From DASXUX01 sp036504595 (GTDB lineage Bacteria; Planctomycetota; SZUA-567; H5-PLA8), in NCBI GenBank assembly GCA_036504595.1, contig DASXUX010000030.1:124001-188000 (forward strand): a stretch of 64,000 nt of DNA, given 5' to 3'. A model generated the notes under the pieces. It was given only the letters and a program-made list of their open reading frames with translations. It did no database searches and was not told the origin of the DNA. How positions within the stretch are numbered: position 1 is the first letter of the stretch; each line of letters opens with the position of its first letter. A program made the translations under genes and the position numbers. This document shows, one piece after another, positions 43,155 through 51,355 of this stretch.

Positions 43155-43247
43155 CAGCGTTCCCCAAGCTGAGAACAACACGAGAAACAACGGTAGGTTT
43201 TCCGTCGAGTTTGCACCGCCGCATTGGCAACGTTATTCTCTCCTTCG

Positions 43248-43916
43248 ATGAACGACATCCCCACCCCACCCTCGCGCGCCCGCTTGCGCTGGATACTCCG
43301 CTTCACCGCGTTAGCGGCCGCCATCATTCTCGCGTGGCCACTCTTTCGCGCCGACGCCACGCTCGCGTACTTCCCCGCGCTTAGCCCGTTCATCGGCATT
43401 CTCTCCGCCATCGCCTTGCGCAGCGCCGGCGTCCTGACGCTGCTCTGCTTACCCGCGCTGATCCTTGCGCTGCTCACCCCGCGTGGGTTCTGCCGCTACG
43501 CGTGCCCGACAGGGCTTCTGCAAGATCTTTGCGGAAAACTGCGGCCGGCGGCGGCGCAAAAATGGCGGCCGTTGCCGCCGCTCGGCCATTGGGCGCTGCT
43601 GCTGACGATTGGCGGCGCGTGCCTGGGATATCCCTTTCTGCTCTGGCTTGATCCACTCGCGGTTTTCGCGGCGTTCGTCAGTGCGTTGCATCAACCGCTC
43701 AGCGGGATTCTGGTGAGCGCCGGGCTGCTGCTTCCGCTGATCGTGCTGCTCGCGATCATTCTGCCCAACGCCTGGTGCATGCGCATCTGCCCGCTGGGCG
43801 CGGCGCAGGAACTGCTCGCACTGCTCCGCAAACCTAACCCTCCACCCTCTCGGACGGACGCGGGAGACGCGCTCTCCGGTTCCCCTCTCCCCCCCGAGGG
43901 AGAGGGGTTAGGGTGA
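43248..43916 (+). CDS. NapH/MauM-like membrane protein with two 4Fe-4S motifs
   Basis: This 222-residue protein has about five transmembrane segments (LRFTALAAAIILAWPLF, GILSAIALRSAGVLTLL, GVLTLLCLPALILALL, LLLTIGGACLGYPFLLW, LLPLIVLLAIILPNAWC) and two cysteine clusters, CRYACPTG and CMRICPLG, as in NapH-type proteins that pass electrons from quinol to periplasmic ferredoxins. Start at ATG 43248 is tentative, with no clear Shine-Dalgarno. The last residues (SPLPPEGEGLG) and stop lie in a GC palindrome whose end also forms the GTG start of the next gene, giving a 4-base overlap (GTGA). Confidence 0.85.
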   Translation: MNDIPTPPSRARLRWILRFTALAAAIILAWPLFRADATLAYFPALSPFIGILSAIALRSAGVLTLLCLPALILALLTPRGFCRYACPTGLLQDLCGKLRPAAAQKWRPLPPLGHWALLLTIGGACLGYPFLLWLDPLAVFAAFVSALHQPLSGILVSAGLLLPLIVLLAIILPNAWCMRICPLGAAQELLALLRKPNPPPSRTDAGDALSGSPLPPEGEGLG

Positions 43917-43920
43917 GGGG
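43879..43920. repeat. GC-rich palindrome at a gene junction
   Basis: CCCCTCTCCCCCCC/GGGAGAGGGG stem with flank TTAGGGTGAGGGGGC, providing the C-terminal residues and stop of one gene and the GTG of the next. Confidence 0.85.
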
Positions 43921-44491
43921 GCTCGCGGTTCGGCGGCGCGCTCTGTTTTGCGGCGTACTCGGCGCTGGAATCGCCTTCGCGCAACGAAAATTGGGCGCGA
44001 AATCGACACCCCCGCTGCGTCCCCCGGGTGCGGCCGAAGAGAGCGCCTTTGTCGGCGCGTGCGTCCGCTGCGGAAATTGCGCGCGCGCGTGCCCGGCGGG
44101 AATCATCCACGCCGATTCCGCCGCGAATGGAATTGCCGGTGTGCTCGCGCCGGTGCTGCGCTTCGAACGCGACTATTGCCGCGAAGATTGCAGTGCGTGC
44201 GGGCAGGTCTGTCCGAGCGGAGCCATCGCGCGCTTGCCGCTGGATCAAAAGCGGCGGCAGCTCATCGGCTTGGCGCGCATTGACCTCGACACCTGCTTGC
44301 TCGCCAATGGGCGCGAATGTACCGCGTGCATCCGGCAGTGCCCGTACGGAGCGTTGACGCGCGAGGACCGCGACGGCGGCTTCTCGGCCATTCCGGCGCT
44401 GGACAAAGGCAAATGTAACGGCTGCGGCGCGTGCGAAGCCGTCTGCCCGGTGGAGACGGTCAAGGCGATTCGCGTCGTCCGAAAAGAGTGA
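43913..44491 (+). CDS. NapG-like ferredoxin with four 4Fe-4S clusters
   Basis: This 192-residue protein starts at a GTG that overlaps the NapH-like stop. The N-terminus looks like a Tat-type or membrane-export signal (RRRALFCGVLGAGIAFA). Four [4Fe-4S] motifs follow: CVRCGNCARACP, CREDCSACGQVCP, CTACIRQCP and CNGCGACEAVCP. NapG-type ferredoxins receive electrons from NapH and reduce a periplasmic partner. No nitrate reductase or other partner gene is in the window. The stop precedes a repeat array at 44500. Confidence 0.88.
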   Translation: MRGLAVRRRALFCGVLGAGIAFAQRKLGAKSTPPLRPPGAAEESAFVGACVRCGNCARACPAGIIHADSAANGIAGVLAPVLRFERDYCREDCSACGQVCPSGAIARLPLDQKRRQLIGLARIDLDTCLLANGRECTACIRQCPYGALTREDRDGGFSAIPALDKGKCNGCGACEAVCPVETVKAIRVVRKE

Positions 44492-44499
44492 GCTGATTT

Positions 44500-44583
44500 C
44501 ACCGCAGAGACGCAGAGATCGCAGAGTCCGCAGAGAAAGAACACGAACTCTGCGAACTCTGCGTCACTCTGCGTCTCTGCGTT
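44500..44583. repeat. Inverted CGCAGAGA arrays
   Basis: Left arm 44500-44536 (ACCGCAGAGACGCAGAGA units) and right arm 44548-44582 (CTCTGCG, CTCTGCG units). Unit length is 7-9. The right arm enters the UroD-like gene and encodes its last residues QRRDAE and stop. Confidence 0.85.
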
Positions 44584-45661
44584 GAGAAGAAGATTTGCTG
44601 TACAGCCCGGGCCGCTCGCGAACGTGGCGCTCCAGGCCATCCATGATGGCGTGGCAGCTTTCCTGCCAGCGGTGCTCGGGAATGTTCTCGGTGATGCCCA
44701 TGATAATGCCGTCGGGCTTGCCAGCCTGTTCGATCAAGTCGAACGCGGTCTGCTCGACCTCCGCATCTGAACTGAGGTGGACGGAGGACGGGAAATTCAA
44801 CCAGAGCACCTGCTTCGGCCACGCCTTGCGCGCTTCGGCCATCGTCAGGTCCGTGTCCGGCGCGGGCGTGAAGGCTTCGATGTAATCGAGGCCCGATTCA
44901 GCGATTGCTCCGGCAAGCAATCGGCAGTTCGCATCAAAGTGGCAGCCCAGCAACTTCCCGTGCCGATGGAAAATCTCCGCTGCTTCGTGGTAGTGCGGCA
45001 AATAATATTTGCGGAAATTTTCGAGCCCGATGATCTCCGGTGTCACGTTTCCGCCATAGTTCGCGTGCGTGGCCGGCGATTGCGCGACGATGGGATACAT
45101 CTTGCGCCGCTGCGCCACAATCGCCTCGTACAGGCGCAAAATCTCGTCGCGATTCTCCATCCACTCTTCGCAGAACGTCTCCATGCTCATCAGGTGGCTG
45201 CTGATCATCATCTGCAGCGGTTCAAGCCCGATCCCCGCGCGCAGCAAGCCATCGCCGCCAAGCAGTTTCTGTTTCTGCACGAACGGTTCGTAATCCGCCT
45301 CGTACTGTTCGTCCTGAATCAGAAAGAGGAGAACCTTGTAGTCCTCCGGCCGCTTGAACATTTTCTCGTGCGTCCACGACGTGAAGCCGGATGGTTCGGT
45401 GAGCGTCGTGACTTGTCCAACCGGCGTATCAAGGAAGGTGCGGACGAGTTTCTTGCCATTCTCCCAATAAACGTGCTGCGTCACTTTCACATTCGGCTGA
45501 TGCGTGCGAATCACATCCATCCGGTGCAGAATGCACATGCCGCGATTGCGCAGCCGCCGCTCAGCCTCGCACGCCACGATAAACCCTTCATACATCGTGA
45601 ACGGGACGCAATCAGTTCGGCCGCCGTGAAGAGCGATTTCGACGCGTTCTCTGGGAGTCAT
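44564..45661 (-). CDS. UroD-like protein, third copy
   Basis: This 365-residue protein starts at ATG 45661 (MTPRERVEIALHGG, the UroD-like N-terminus) with GGAG 8 bases upstream. Fold motifs are LLGCHFDANCRLLAGAIAE near the active site and DYIEAFTPAP, but the zinc-ligand HxC of MtaA is not present, so it belongs to a different branch from the gene at 2986. The C-terminal residues QRRDAE and stop come from the CGCAGAGA repeat. It lies 13 bases after the GHL6 glycosidase gene and is likely co-transcribed with it, pointing to a role in carbohydrate metabolism by association only. Confidence 0.82.
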   Translation of the reverse strand: MTPRERVEIALHGGRTDCVPFTMYEGFIVACEAERRLRNRGMCILHRMDVIRTHQPNVKVTQHVYWENGKKLVRTFLDTPVGQVTTLTEPSGFTSWTHEKMFKRPEDYKVLLFLIQDEQYEADYEPFVQKQKLLGGDGLLRAGIGLEPLQMMISSHLMSMETFCEEWMENRDEILRLYEAIVAQRRKMYPIVAQSPATHANYGGNVTPEIIGLENFRKYYLPHYHEAAEIFHRHGKLLGCHFDANCRLLAGAIAESGLDYIEAFTPAPDTDLTMAEARKAWPKQVLWLNFPSSVHLSSDAEVEQTAFDLIEQAGKPDGIIMGITENIPEHRWQESCHAIMDGLERHVRERPGLYSKSSSQRRDAE

Positions 45662-45674
45662 CTGCGTCACTCCG

Positions 45675-47693
45675 TTACTCAAACACAATCATCTGATGCC
45701 CGCGCACTTCCGGCACGTACAGGCTGACGCGGCCTTCGTCATAGGTGAAACTGACCGGTTCGCGGCCGGGAGCGAGGTAAACGCTCGTGGGCTTGCGCGG
45801 CAGCTTGAGCGAAAGGGGCACGTTGTAGAGCGGGACGATGTCTTCGACGATGTCGAGCTTCGGCGTGCGGCGTTCGGGACAGTATTGAAGCAGGTGGACA
45901 ATCGTGCGGTAGGGCGGGCGTCCCTGCCCGCCGGCGGGCACAGAGGCCCGCCCCACCTGGCGCGTGACCGTCGCTTCGGTGCTCGTAGGCGCGTCCACTT
46001 TCAGCAGCGGCTCGGGCAGTAGCAGACTGAGAATATTCCGCACCAGCAGCCTGCACGGGACATTCCCGTGATTCGCAAACGCGCTGAAGATCGGATAGGC
46101 GATGTACGCAACGTTGCCTTTGCGCACCGCGCCGGAGAACCGGCTCATCCGCGCCTGCGGCGTCTGGTTGTGCGAGCTGAAGTGCCGCCACGAGCGCTGG
46201 AAGTAAGGCTCAACGATGCGCGAAAGGCTCACTGCGCCCGCCGCCGGCGTCACGTTGATCGGCGGCTCGTACATGACGTGATCGGTCGCAGGAACGTCGG
46301 CAGCGATCTCCGGGCCGAAGCGCAGATACGTCGTCGTGTACTCCGAGCGGCCCTCGGGCTTGATCCCCAGATCGTTGAGAAGCGCGGATTCTCCGTCGTC
46401 AGTCAAGCCGCTGGTGCCGCTGGCCAGCAGCGCGCCGCCTTTGCGAACGTACTGGCGCAGCTTCGCCGCGAGATTGGCATCGACGGGAATGCAGTCGGGC
46501 AGGATAAGCAGTTCGTAGCGGCCGAGATCGCTGTCCGGGATGACGACATCGAACTGCTGCTTGAGCTGCGTCAGCATGCGCGTCGCGCCTTCGTCCGCGC
46601 CTTCCGCTCCAGCCAGCACGTCCGCCGACCGCGTCGGAACCTGGAACAACCCAATCTGCGCAACGGGAACGGCGTCCTCCAGCCACGGCTCGCGCTCTTC
46701 CACGCGAGCGTACACTTTGCCGATCAGGTCGTAGGCGGCTTTGTCGAGCGTCCCGCGCGGATGAAGTTGGTCCCCGATGCTGCAGCGCGCGCCATGCGCC
46801 ATCATCTGGCTTGTCTCATATTCCAGCGCGGCGTATGGCTTCAGGCCGCCGAAGTCCGCCCAGCTTTTGTGGAAGCGCGCGGTCATGCCGAGGTAAGGCT
46901 TGCCGAAGGTGCGCGCGAAGCGGACGTTTTTCGGAAAATACATGTAGCCCCAGCCGCCGGTCGGCAAGGCTTCGATCTCGACCTGGAACTGCCACTGGAT
47001 TTCGTCCGCGAGATTGTGAAGCGGCCGGCTGTTGAAGTAGACCGTCGCATTTTTGCTCGCGGCTTTCACCATGTCGTAGAAGCGCTTCATGTACCGGCGC
47101 GTGACCTCATGCGCGAACTTCTTGCGGTGCTCTTCGTTCTCCGGGTCGAGATTCTCTTTCTGCATCGCTTCGACCGTGTAGTTATTGAGACTCGGCTGAT
47201 CCCAGCACATATCGAAAAAGATGCCGTCCACGGGCTTGAAGAGTTTGAGCACCTCCTTGGTCTGTTCGGCGAGGTAGTCCTGGTACGGGCTGCTCATGTC
47301 GAGGATCTGCCAGCCCGGCGAAAGCGGTCCGGCGCCGACGGGCGCGCCGTCCGGCTTGCGCGCGATCCACTGCGGGTAGTTGTCCGCGGCGTATTCGTCG
47401 CACTGCACGCTGATGTAGATGGGCGCGCGAATGCCTTCGCGATGCAGTGCCTCAACTTGCTCGCCGAGAAGATTGAGCCCAGCTTTCAGGCCCGGGTGCC
47501 GCTCCGGCCGCTTGGTCGCATAGTACAGATGGCCGTGGTGGCATTTGGCGAAGACGGTCACGCTGTTGACGTGCGCGCGCTTCATCGTCTGCGCGAACTC
47601 CTTCGCGTCGAAGTCCGATCCGACGTCGGGAATCCAGAGGCCCGTGTGAAAGTCCAGATGAATCTGTCGTGAGCGCAGCGGAAATTTCGGCAC
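45675..47693 (-). CDS. GHL6/beta-galactosidase-trimerisation-like glycosidase
   Basis: This 672-residue protein has the hypothetical glycosyl hydrolase 6 pattern: QIHLDFHTGLWIPDVG at the N-terminus, VTVFAKCHHGHLYY, VDGIFFDMCWDQPS (candidate catalytic region) and a C-terminal part like the beta-galactosidase trimerisation fold (YELLILPDCIPVDANLAAKL, KGGALLASGTSGL). Enzymes with this arrangement are assigned to fucosidase- or galactosidase-like activities without proof. An in-frame palindrome insertion near residues 579-595 encodes VGRASVPAGGQGRPPYR. No signal peptide, so cytoplasmic. The UroD-like gene follows 13 bases downstream. Confidence 0.82.
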   Translation of the reverse strand: MPKFPLRSRQIHLDFHTGLWIPDVGSDFDAKEFAQTMKRAHVNSVTVFAKCHHGHLYYATKRPERHPGLKAGLNLLGEQVEALHREGIRAPIYISVQCDEYAADNYPQWIARKPDGAPVGAGPLSPGWQILDMSSPYQDYLAEQTKEVLKLFKPVDGIFFDMCWDQPSLNNYTVEAMQKENLDPENEEHRKKFAHEVTRRYMKRFYDMVKAASKNATVYFNSRPLHNLADEIQWQFQVEIEALPTGGWGYMYFPKNVRFARTFGKPYLGMTARFHKSWADFGGLKPYAALEYETSQMMAHGARCSIGDQLHPRGTLDKAAYDLIGKVYARVEEREPWLEDAVPVAQIGLFQVPTRSADVLAGAEGADEGATRMLTQLKQQFDVVIPDSDLGRYELLILPDCIPVDANLAAKLRQYVRKGGALLASGTSGLTDDGESALLNDLGIKPEGRSEYTTTYLRFGPEIAADVPATDHVMYEPPINVTPAAGAVSLSRIVEPYFQRSWRHFSSHNQTPQARMSRFSGAVRKGNVAYIAYPIFSAFANHGNVPCRLLVRNILSLLLPEPLLKVDAPTSTEATVTRQVGRASVPAGGQGRPPYRTIVHLLQYCPERRTPKLDIVEDIVPLYNVPLSLKLPRKPTSVYLAPGREPVSFTYDEGRVSLYVPEVRGHQMIVFE
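45909..45957. repeat. GTAGGGC palindrome inside the GHL6 gene
   Basis: GTAGGGCGGGCGTCCCTGCC and its inverse form a hairpin with almost no loop. In frame it encodes VGRASVPAGGQGRPPYR. Same family as 33247. Confidence 0.9.
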
Positions 47694-47824
47694 GGCTCCC
47701 CTCCCGTTTTGATTGTGATGAACGCTACGTTGTCACAGGTCGGCGATGTGTGCAAGCGAAAGAGAGGGCGCAAACTGAACAAGAGAGTTGTACATTACTA
47801 TGGCGTCGCCAGGTAGGGGAGCCA

Positions 47825-48553
47825 ATGATACGGACCTCAACTGTTGTTGTCGTTGCTTTGCTCTGTGTCTCATTGCGCGCCGTCGGCGCCGAGTTGGACG
47901 GTATTCTGGTAGAGCTCAGTAAGAAATGGGTTGAAGTCAAGTCCGTGGCATACGATTTGGAATCCAGGGGCACGTCGGCAGGCCAGGGTTTTTCGATGTC
48001 CAGCACGATCAGCGGCAATGTGGAGGCAAAACGCAAGGACCAGACGCATTGGCAGATGCGAGTCGAAAGTACGATGGTCGCAACGTTCAGACAAGCAGGG
48101 CACGAAACAAACGTTGAGACAAAAGAACTCAAAGTGCTTGATGGCGAGTACTGCTACACGCTTACGGAAACGTTTGGAAAAAAGTCCGCGTTCAGGAGAA
48201 AAGTTGAAGACAACCCTGACGTTTCCGGGGGATCGGACTTTTTGAATGGCGTGCGTGCCGGCAATGATCTGAAACTGCTTCCGGAGAAGGAGATTGATGG
48301 CACGCCATGTTACGTCTTTAAAGCTGTTCCAAGGTTCCCGACCAAGGCGTGCAGCACTGTAAAGTACTACATGAGCAAAGAGACCGCACTAAACATACTG
48401 GCGGAAACCCTCGATTCGGAGGACAAGCTCGTAGGCTTGGTCCGACTTAAGAAAATCAAAATCAATCTGCCGATTGCCGACGAGCGGTTTGTCTTCAAGG
48501 CACCGGCGGGAGTTGAAGTTGAGGATGTCATGCGCGAGCGGCACGACCCCTAA
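47825..48553 (+). CDS. LolA-like secreted protein
   Basis: This 242-residue protein has a signal peptide (TVVVVALLCVSLRAVGA) and a beta-rich body with strands such as VEAKRKDQTHWQMRVES, ELKVLDGEYCYTLTE and CYVFKAVPRF, ending INLPIADERFVFKAPAG. This is the outline of the LolA/LppX half-barrel that carries lipids or lipoproteins across the periplasm. It starts at ATG 47825 with GGGGAG 5 bases before it. Codon use looks more A-rich than in neighbours. Its stop overlaps that of the convergent nnrE gene by 4 bases. Confidence 0.75.
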   Translation: MIRTSTVVVVALLCVSLRAVGAELDGILVELSKKWVEVKSVAYDLESRGTSAGQGFSMSSTISGNVEAKRKDQTHWQMRVESTMVATFRQAGHETNVETKELKVLDGEYCYTLTETFGKKSAFRRKVEDNPDVSGGSDFLNGVRAGNDLKLLPEKEIDGTPCYVFKAVPRFPTKACSTVKYYMSKETALNILAETLDSEDKLVGLVRLKKIKINLPIADERFVFKAPAGVEVEDVMRERHDP

Positions 48554-49251
48554 AGTTGCACTCGCCCAAGCAGTTCCGGCGGCGTCCCAATCCCCGCTAC
48601 CACAATCCGCCCCAGAAATGGCTGCGCTTCGGACTTTGAAAACCCCACCTTCTGCGCCACAAAGGTTACCGTCAGGTCGGCACGCACCGTAGGGTCCGAA
48701 GGCTGGCCCGTGTCGCAGTCCAATCCTGAGGGCAAATCGACGGCGACGACCTTGCGCGCGTTACCCGCGGAAAGCTCATTGCAGCGGCGAATGCACGCCG
48801 CCAGGTGTGGCCGGAGCTGCCCGCTGAAGCCCGTGCCCAGCAGCGCGTCGATCAGAATCTGCGCCTGCTCCATTTCAGAGCGGAAAGCATCGAGTTGCGC
48901 CTGGTCGAGGATCTCACGGCAGGGCAGGTTCATCTTATCGATGATCGCGCGGTTGATTGCCGCGTCGCCAGTTAAGTGCGCGGCGTCCACGGCGGAATAA
49001 ATCCGGACCGTGGCGCCCGCGTTATGCAGATGGCGCGCGATGACGTAGCCGTCGCCGCCATTGTTGCCTCCGCCGCACAGGACCGCAACGGTGAGGCTTT
49101 GCTCGTTCAATCCGCTGTTCCGGGCCAGCGCCAGCGTTTCTTCCGCCACAGAGCGTCCGGCGTTTTCCATGAGCACCACGCCTGGGATGCAAAGCTCTTC
49201 GATCGCCAGGCGGTCCACGCGCCGAACCTGCTCGCGGCTCAAATACAGCAT
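48550..49251 (-). CDS. nnrE: NAD(P)H-hydrate epimerase (YjeF N-terminal domain only)
   Basis: NnrE epimerises damaged S- or R-NAD(P)HX so that a dehydratase can repair it. The 233-residue protein starts at ATG 49251 with GGAGGG 7 bases upstream. Family motifs are VVLMENAGRSVAEE (about residues 25-38), VLCGGGNNGGDGYVIAR, DALLGTGFSGQLR and VVAVDLPSGLDCDTG. The C-terminal dehydratase domain (YjeF_C), often fused, is absent, so it acts with a separate NnrD elsewhere. The gene is followed by a convergent LolA-like gene; a strong terminator lies upstream. Confidence 0.93.
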   Translation of the reverse strand: MLYLSREQVRRVDRLAIEELCIPGVVLMENAGRSVAEETLALARNSGLNEQSLTVAVLCGGGNNGGDGYVIARHLHNAGATVRIYSAVDAAHLTGDAAINRAIIDKMNLPCREILDQAQLDAFRSEMEQAQILIDALLGTGFSGQLRPHLAACIRRCNELSAGNARKVVAVDLPSGLDCDTGQPSDPTVRADLTVTFVAQKVGFSKSEAQPFLGRIVVAGIGTPPELLGRVQL

Positions 49252-49287
49252 CGTTTGCCCTCCTTCGCGATCAGAACCCAAGGCATG

Positions 49288-49317
49288 AAAAAACCCCGGC
49301 CAGTGGGCCGGGGTTTT
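49288..49317. terminator. Bidirectional intrinsic terminator
   Basis: CCCCGGCC (49294-49301) and GGCCGGGG (49306-49313) form an 8-bp stem with AGTG loop, flanked by AAAAAA on one side and TTTT on the other, so it works in both directions. It ends the transcript of the gene at 49338-51041. Confidence 0.95.
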
Positions 49318-49337
49318 CTTGCTGCAGAATCGTTCTG

Positions 49338-51041
49338 TTACTTCTTGGCGTTCGTCCAGCTCGTCTTGCTGCCGTTGATCGCCGTGCCGCCCTGGCCGAC
49401 GTATACAGCTTTGCTGCTCGCATCGTCGAGCTCGACGGTGAGGCAGAAGTCTGCTGTGCCAGCGGGGGCCGTCTTGATGTTGGAGGTGGCGGCCGGAACC
49501 AGCGAAGTCTGGAGGGCGCCCTTGCCCTTGGTGCTCATCTGGATCTTCGTCAGCTTGGCGCCAGTCGGCTTACCCTTCAGACCGCCCTTGACGGAGCCCT
49601 TGGATTCGGTCGCAGCCAACGTATCCGAGAAACCAGCCTTGGAGGTGTCACCCTGAATGGCGACGGTCGCGTTGGCGGTACCGGCGAAGCTGCCGCTTGC
49701 GGGCACGGCGATGAATGCAACCTTCCATGCGTCGCCCGTGTTCGCCTTGTCATCCTTACCCTGGACGGAGGTGATCAGGAACGCACCAGAAAGGCTGCCG
49801 ACGCCGAGCTTGTAGGTCCGCTGGAAGGCGTTGCCCTTGCCAGGCTTGTTGGTCGTCTTGATCACTTCGTTCGCCTTGAAGTTCGCGCCCAGCGTCAACT
49901 GAATCGTGTAGTTGTCAACGTTCAGTTCAGCGCCGATCACGGCTTTGCCAATCGAAATCTTCAACTGACCCTTGCTGGAAAGCGTAGCCTTGACGACGTT
50001 GGCGGTCGTTCCCTTGGGCGAGGCACCCTTGCCACCGGCCAGCGTGACGCTCGGGAAAACGGTGTTGTTGATGCGCAGCGTGGCCACACCGTCAAGCGTG
50101 GAGACCGAAGCGCCAGCCAGATCGACCTGGGCCGCGAAGCTGACGCTGTCCTTGCCGATGCCCTTCGACAGCGGGTTGCCGGCCTTCACTGTCACAGCGG
50201 TCGTGACGAACTTCGAAGCGGTTCCAACGCTGGCCTGAACGTTGATGCTCATCGTCGTGGTCGTGGACGTTGCTTCTGACGTGCCGATGCGGCCGAGCAC
50301 CGCAACGCCGCCCTTGGTCGCGCTGATCTTGAAGGTCTGCGCGCCAGAGACCACCGCTTTACCGGAGATCTTTCCATCTGTGCCAAGCACGAGGCCAGTG
50401 GGGAGAGCGGTGACGGCGGTGAAGACTTCTGCGCCCTTGCCGTTCAGGATCGGAATCTGGAACGCATATTCCTGGTTCTGGATGGCATCGGAGCAAACGT
50501 TGGTTCCGAAGCGGACGGTGTTCCGGTCGGCGATGATCGACAGCCGGAAGGGGCTGGTGACGTTGCTGCCGCAGGCATCGGTGACCTTGATGCCGAAGGC
50601 GATGAAGTTGGCGGCAAAGGTGTCAGCCACCGTGCCGGTCAACGAACCGTAAGTCGGGAAGTTGGTCAAACCGGTCGCCGACAGGCCTGGCACCGTGTTG
50701 CCGAAAGCCGGTAAGTTGCTGGTCGCAGCGCCGGTGAAGACGTAAGGAACCACGCCGCCCGTGGCGGTGACGAAGCGGGTGAACTGGCTGCCAAGAACGG
50801 CGTCGCCCAGATCACGAGTGAGTTTCGCATCCAACGCGCTCTCGCCGGCTTTCAGCGGAACGACCAACGGATTGGTGAACTGCAGCGGAACGCTGCCGAC
50901 AAGCGAGCGAGCCTGCGCGCTCTTGTCGTTCGCCTGCCCATTATCGTCTCCCTGATAATTGGCCAAGGCAAAGGTGAACCCGAGCATCGCGAACAAGACG
51001 CCCAAAAGTGCTGCACGGGTGTTTCCGGCTAACTTTGACAT
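49338..51041 (-). CDS. Large secreted beta-rich protein, probably abundant
   Basis: This 567-residue protein starts with a signal peptide (GVLFAMLGFTFALA). A Ser/Thr/Gly-rich body with regular beta-strand patterns includes putative Ig-like domains (NTVPGLSATGLTNFPTYGSL; PILNGKGAEVFTAVTALPTG) and a C-terminal repeat domain (GKDSVSFAAQVDLAGASV; GKGASPKGTTANVVKATL) that shares its pattern with the C-terminus of the PKD protein at 41247. It has a strong Shine-Dalgarno (AGGAGGGGG), an AT-rich leader and its own terminator, which suggests high expression, as for a surface-layer or matrix protein. I do not recognise a named family. Confidence 0.8.
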   Translation of the reverse strand: MSKLAGNTRAALLGVLFAMLGFTFALANYQGDDNGQANDKSAQARSLVGSVPLQFTNPLVVPLKAGESALDAKLTRDLGDAVLGSQFTRFVTATGGVVPYVFTGAATSNLPAFGNTVPGLSATGLTNFPTYGSLTGTVADTFAANFIAFGIKVTDACGSNVTSPFRLSIIADRNTVRFGTNVCSDAIQNQEYAFQIPILNGKGAEVFTAVTALPTGLVLGTDGKISGKAVVSGAQTFKISATKGGVAVLGRIGTSEATSTTTTMSINVQASVGTASKFVTTAVTVKAGNPLSKGIGKDSVSFAAQVDLAGASVSTLDGVATLRINNTVFPSVTLAGGKGASPKGTTANVVKATLSSKGQLKISIGKAVIGAELNVDNYTIQLTLGANFKANEVIKTTNKPGKGNAFQRTYKLGVGSLSGAFLITSVQGKDDKANTGDAWKVAFIAVPASGSFAGTANATVAIQGDTSKAGFSDTLAATESKGSVKGGLKGKPTGAKLTKIQMSTKGKGALQTSLVPAATSNIKTAPAGTADFCLTVELDDASSKAVYVGQGGTAINGSKTSWTNAKK

Positions 51042-51340
51042 TCCTGTGTCCCCCTCCTCTTGATTACTCCCCCAAAAAATTTCTCAACGTTTCTACTTAA
51101 AGGGCATTCACATCGCCGCCCTTATTCTTCAGGTGCAAAAACACCTGTAAAAAAATAAAGTCCGGCTAGCACCGTCAAAATATATGGCTTTCCGTTCGGG
51201 GCGTCAACACCATTTCTGAATATTTTCGACATGAAAATTGGCACCCCCTTCCCGCATAACGATTGGCTCGTCATTTTCAATTAGCGTATAACTTGGTGCT
51301 TGCCGAGTCTATTCCGTTTACCTCAGAAAATGAAAAAAAA
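51042..51340 (-). promoter_or_regulatory. AT-rich leader and possible promoter of the 49338-51041 gene
   Basis: The region is far more AT-rich than its surroundings. On the minus strand TTGACG (51178-51173) could be a -35 element, with an AT-rich -10 region about 17 bases later. A hairpin CAGGTG-CAAAAA-CACCTG (51130-51147) lies in the putative 5' leader. AGGAGGGGG precedes the start codon. Promoter assignment is tentative. Confidence 0.4.
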
Positions 51341-51355
51341 GGCTATCTGGCAAAC

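Noticed and set aside
42113..43384. Second plus-strand frame across the PKD protein gene
   Set aside because: It reads through the region in another frame with Arg-rich shadow composition; the PKD and calcium motifs are in the chosen frame.
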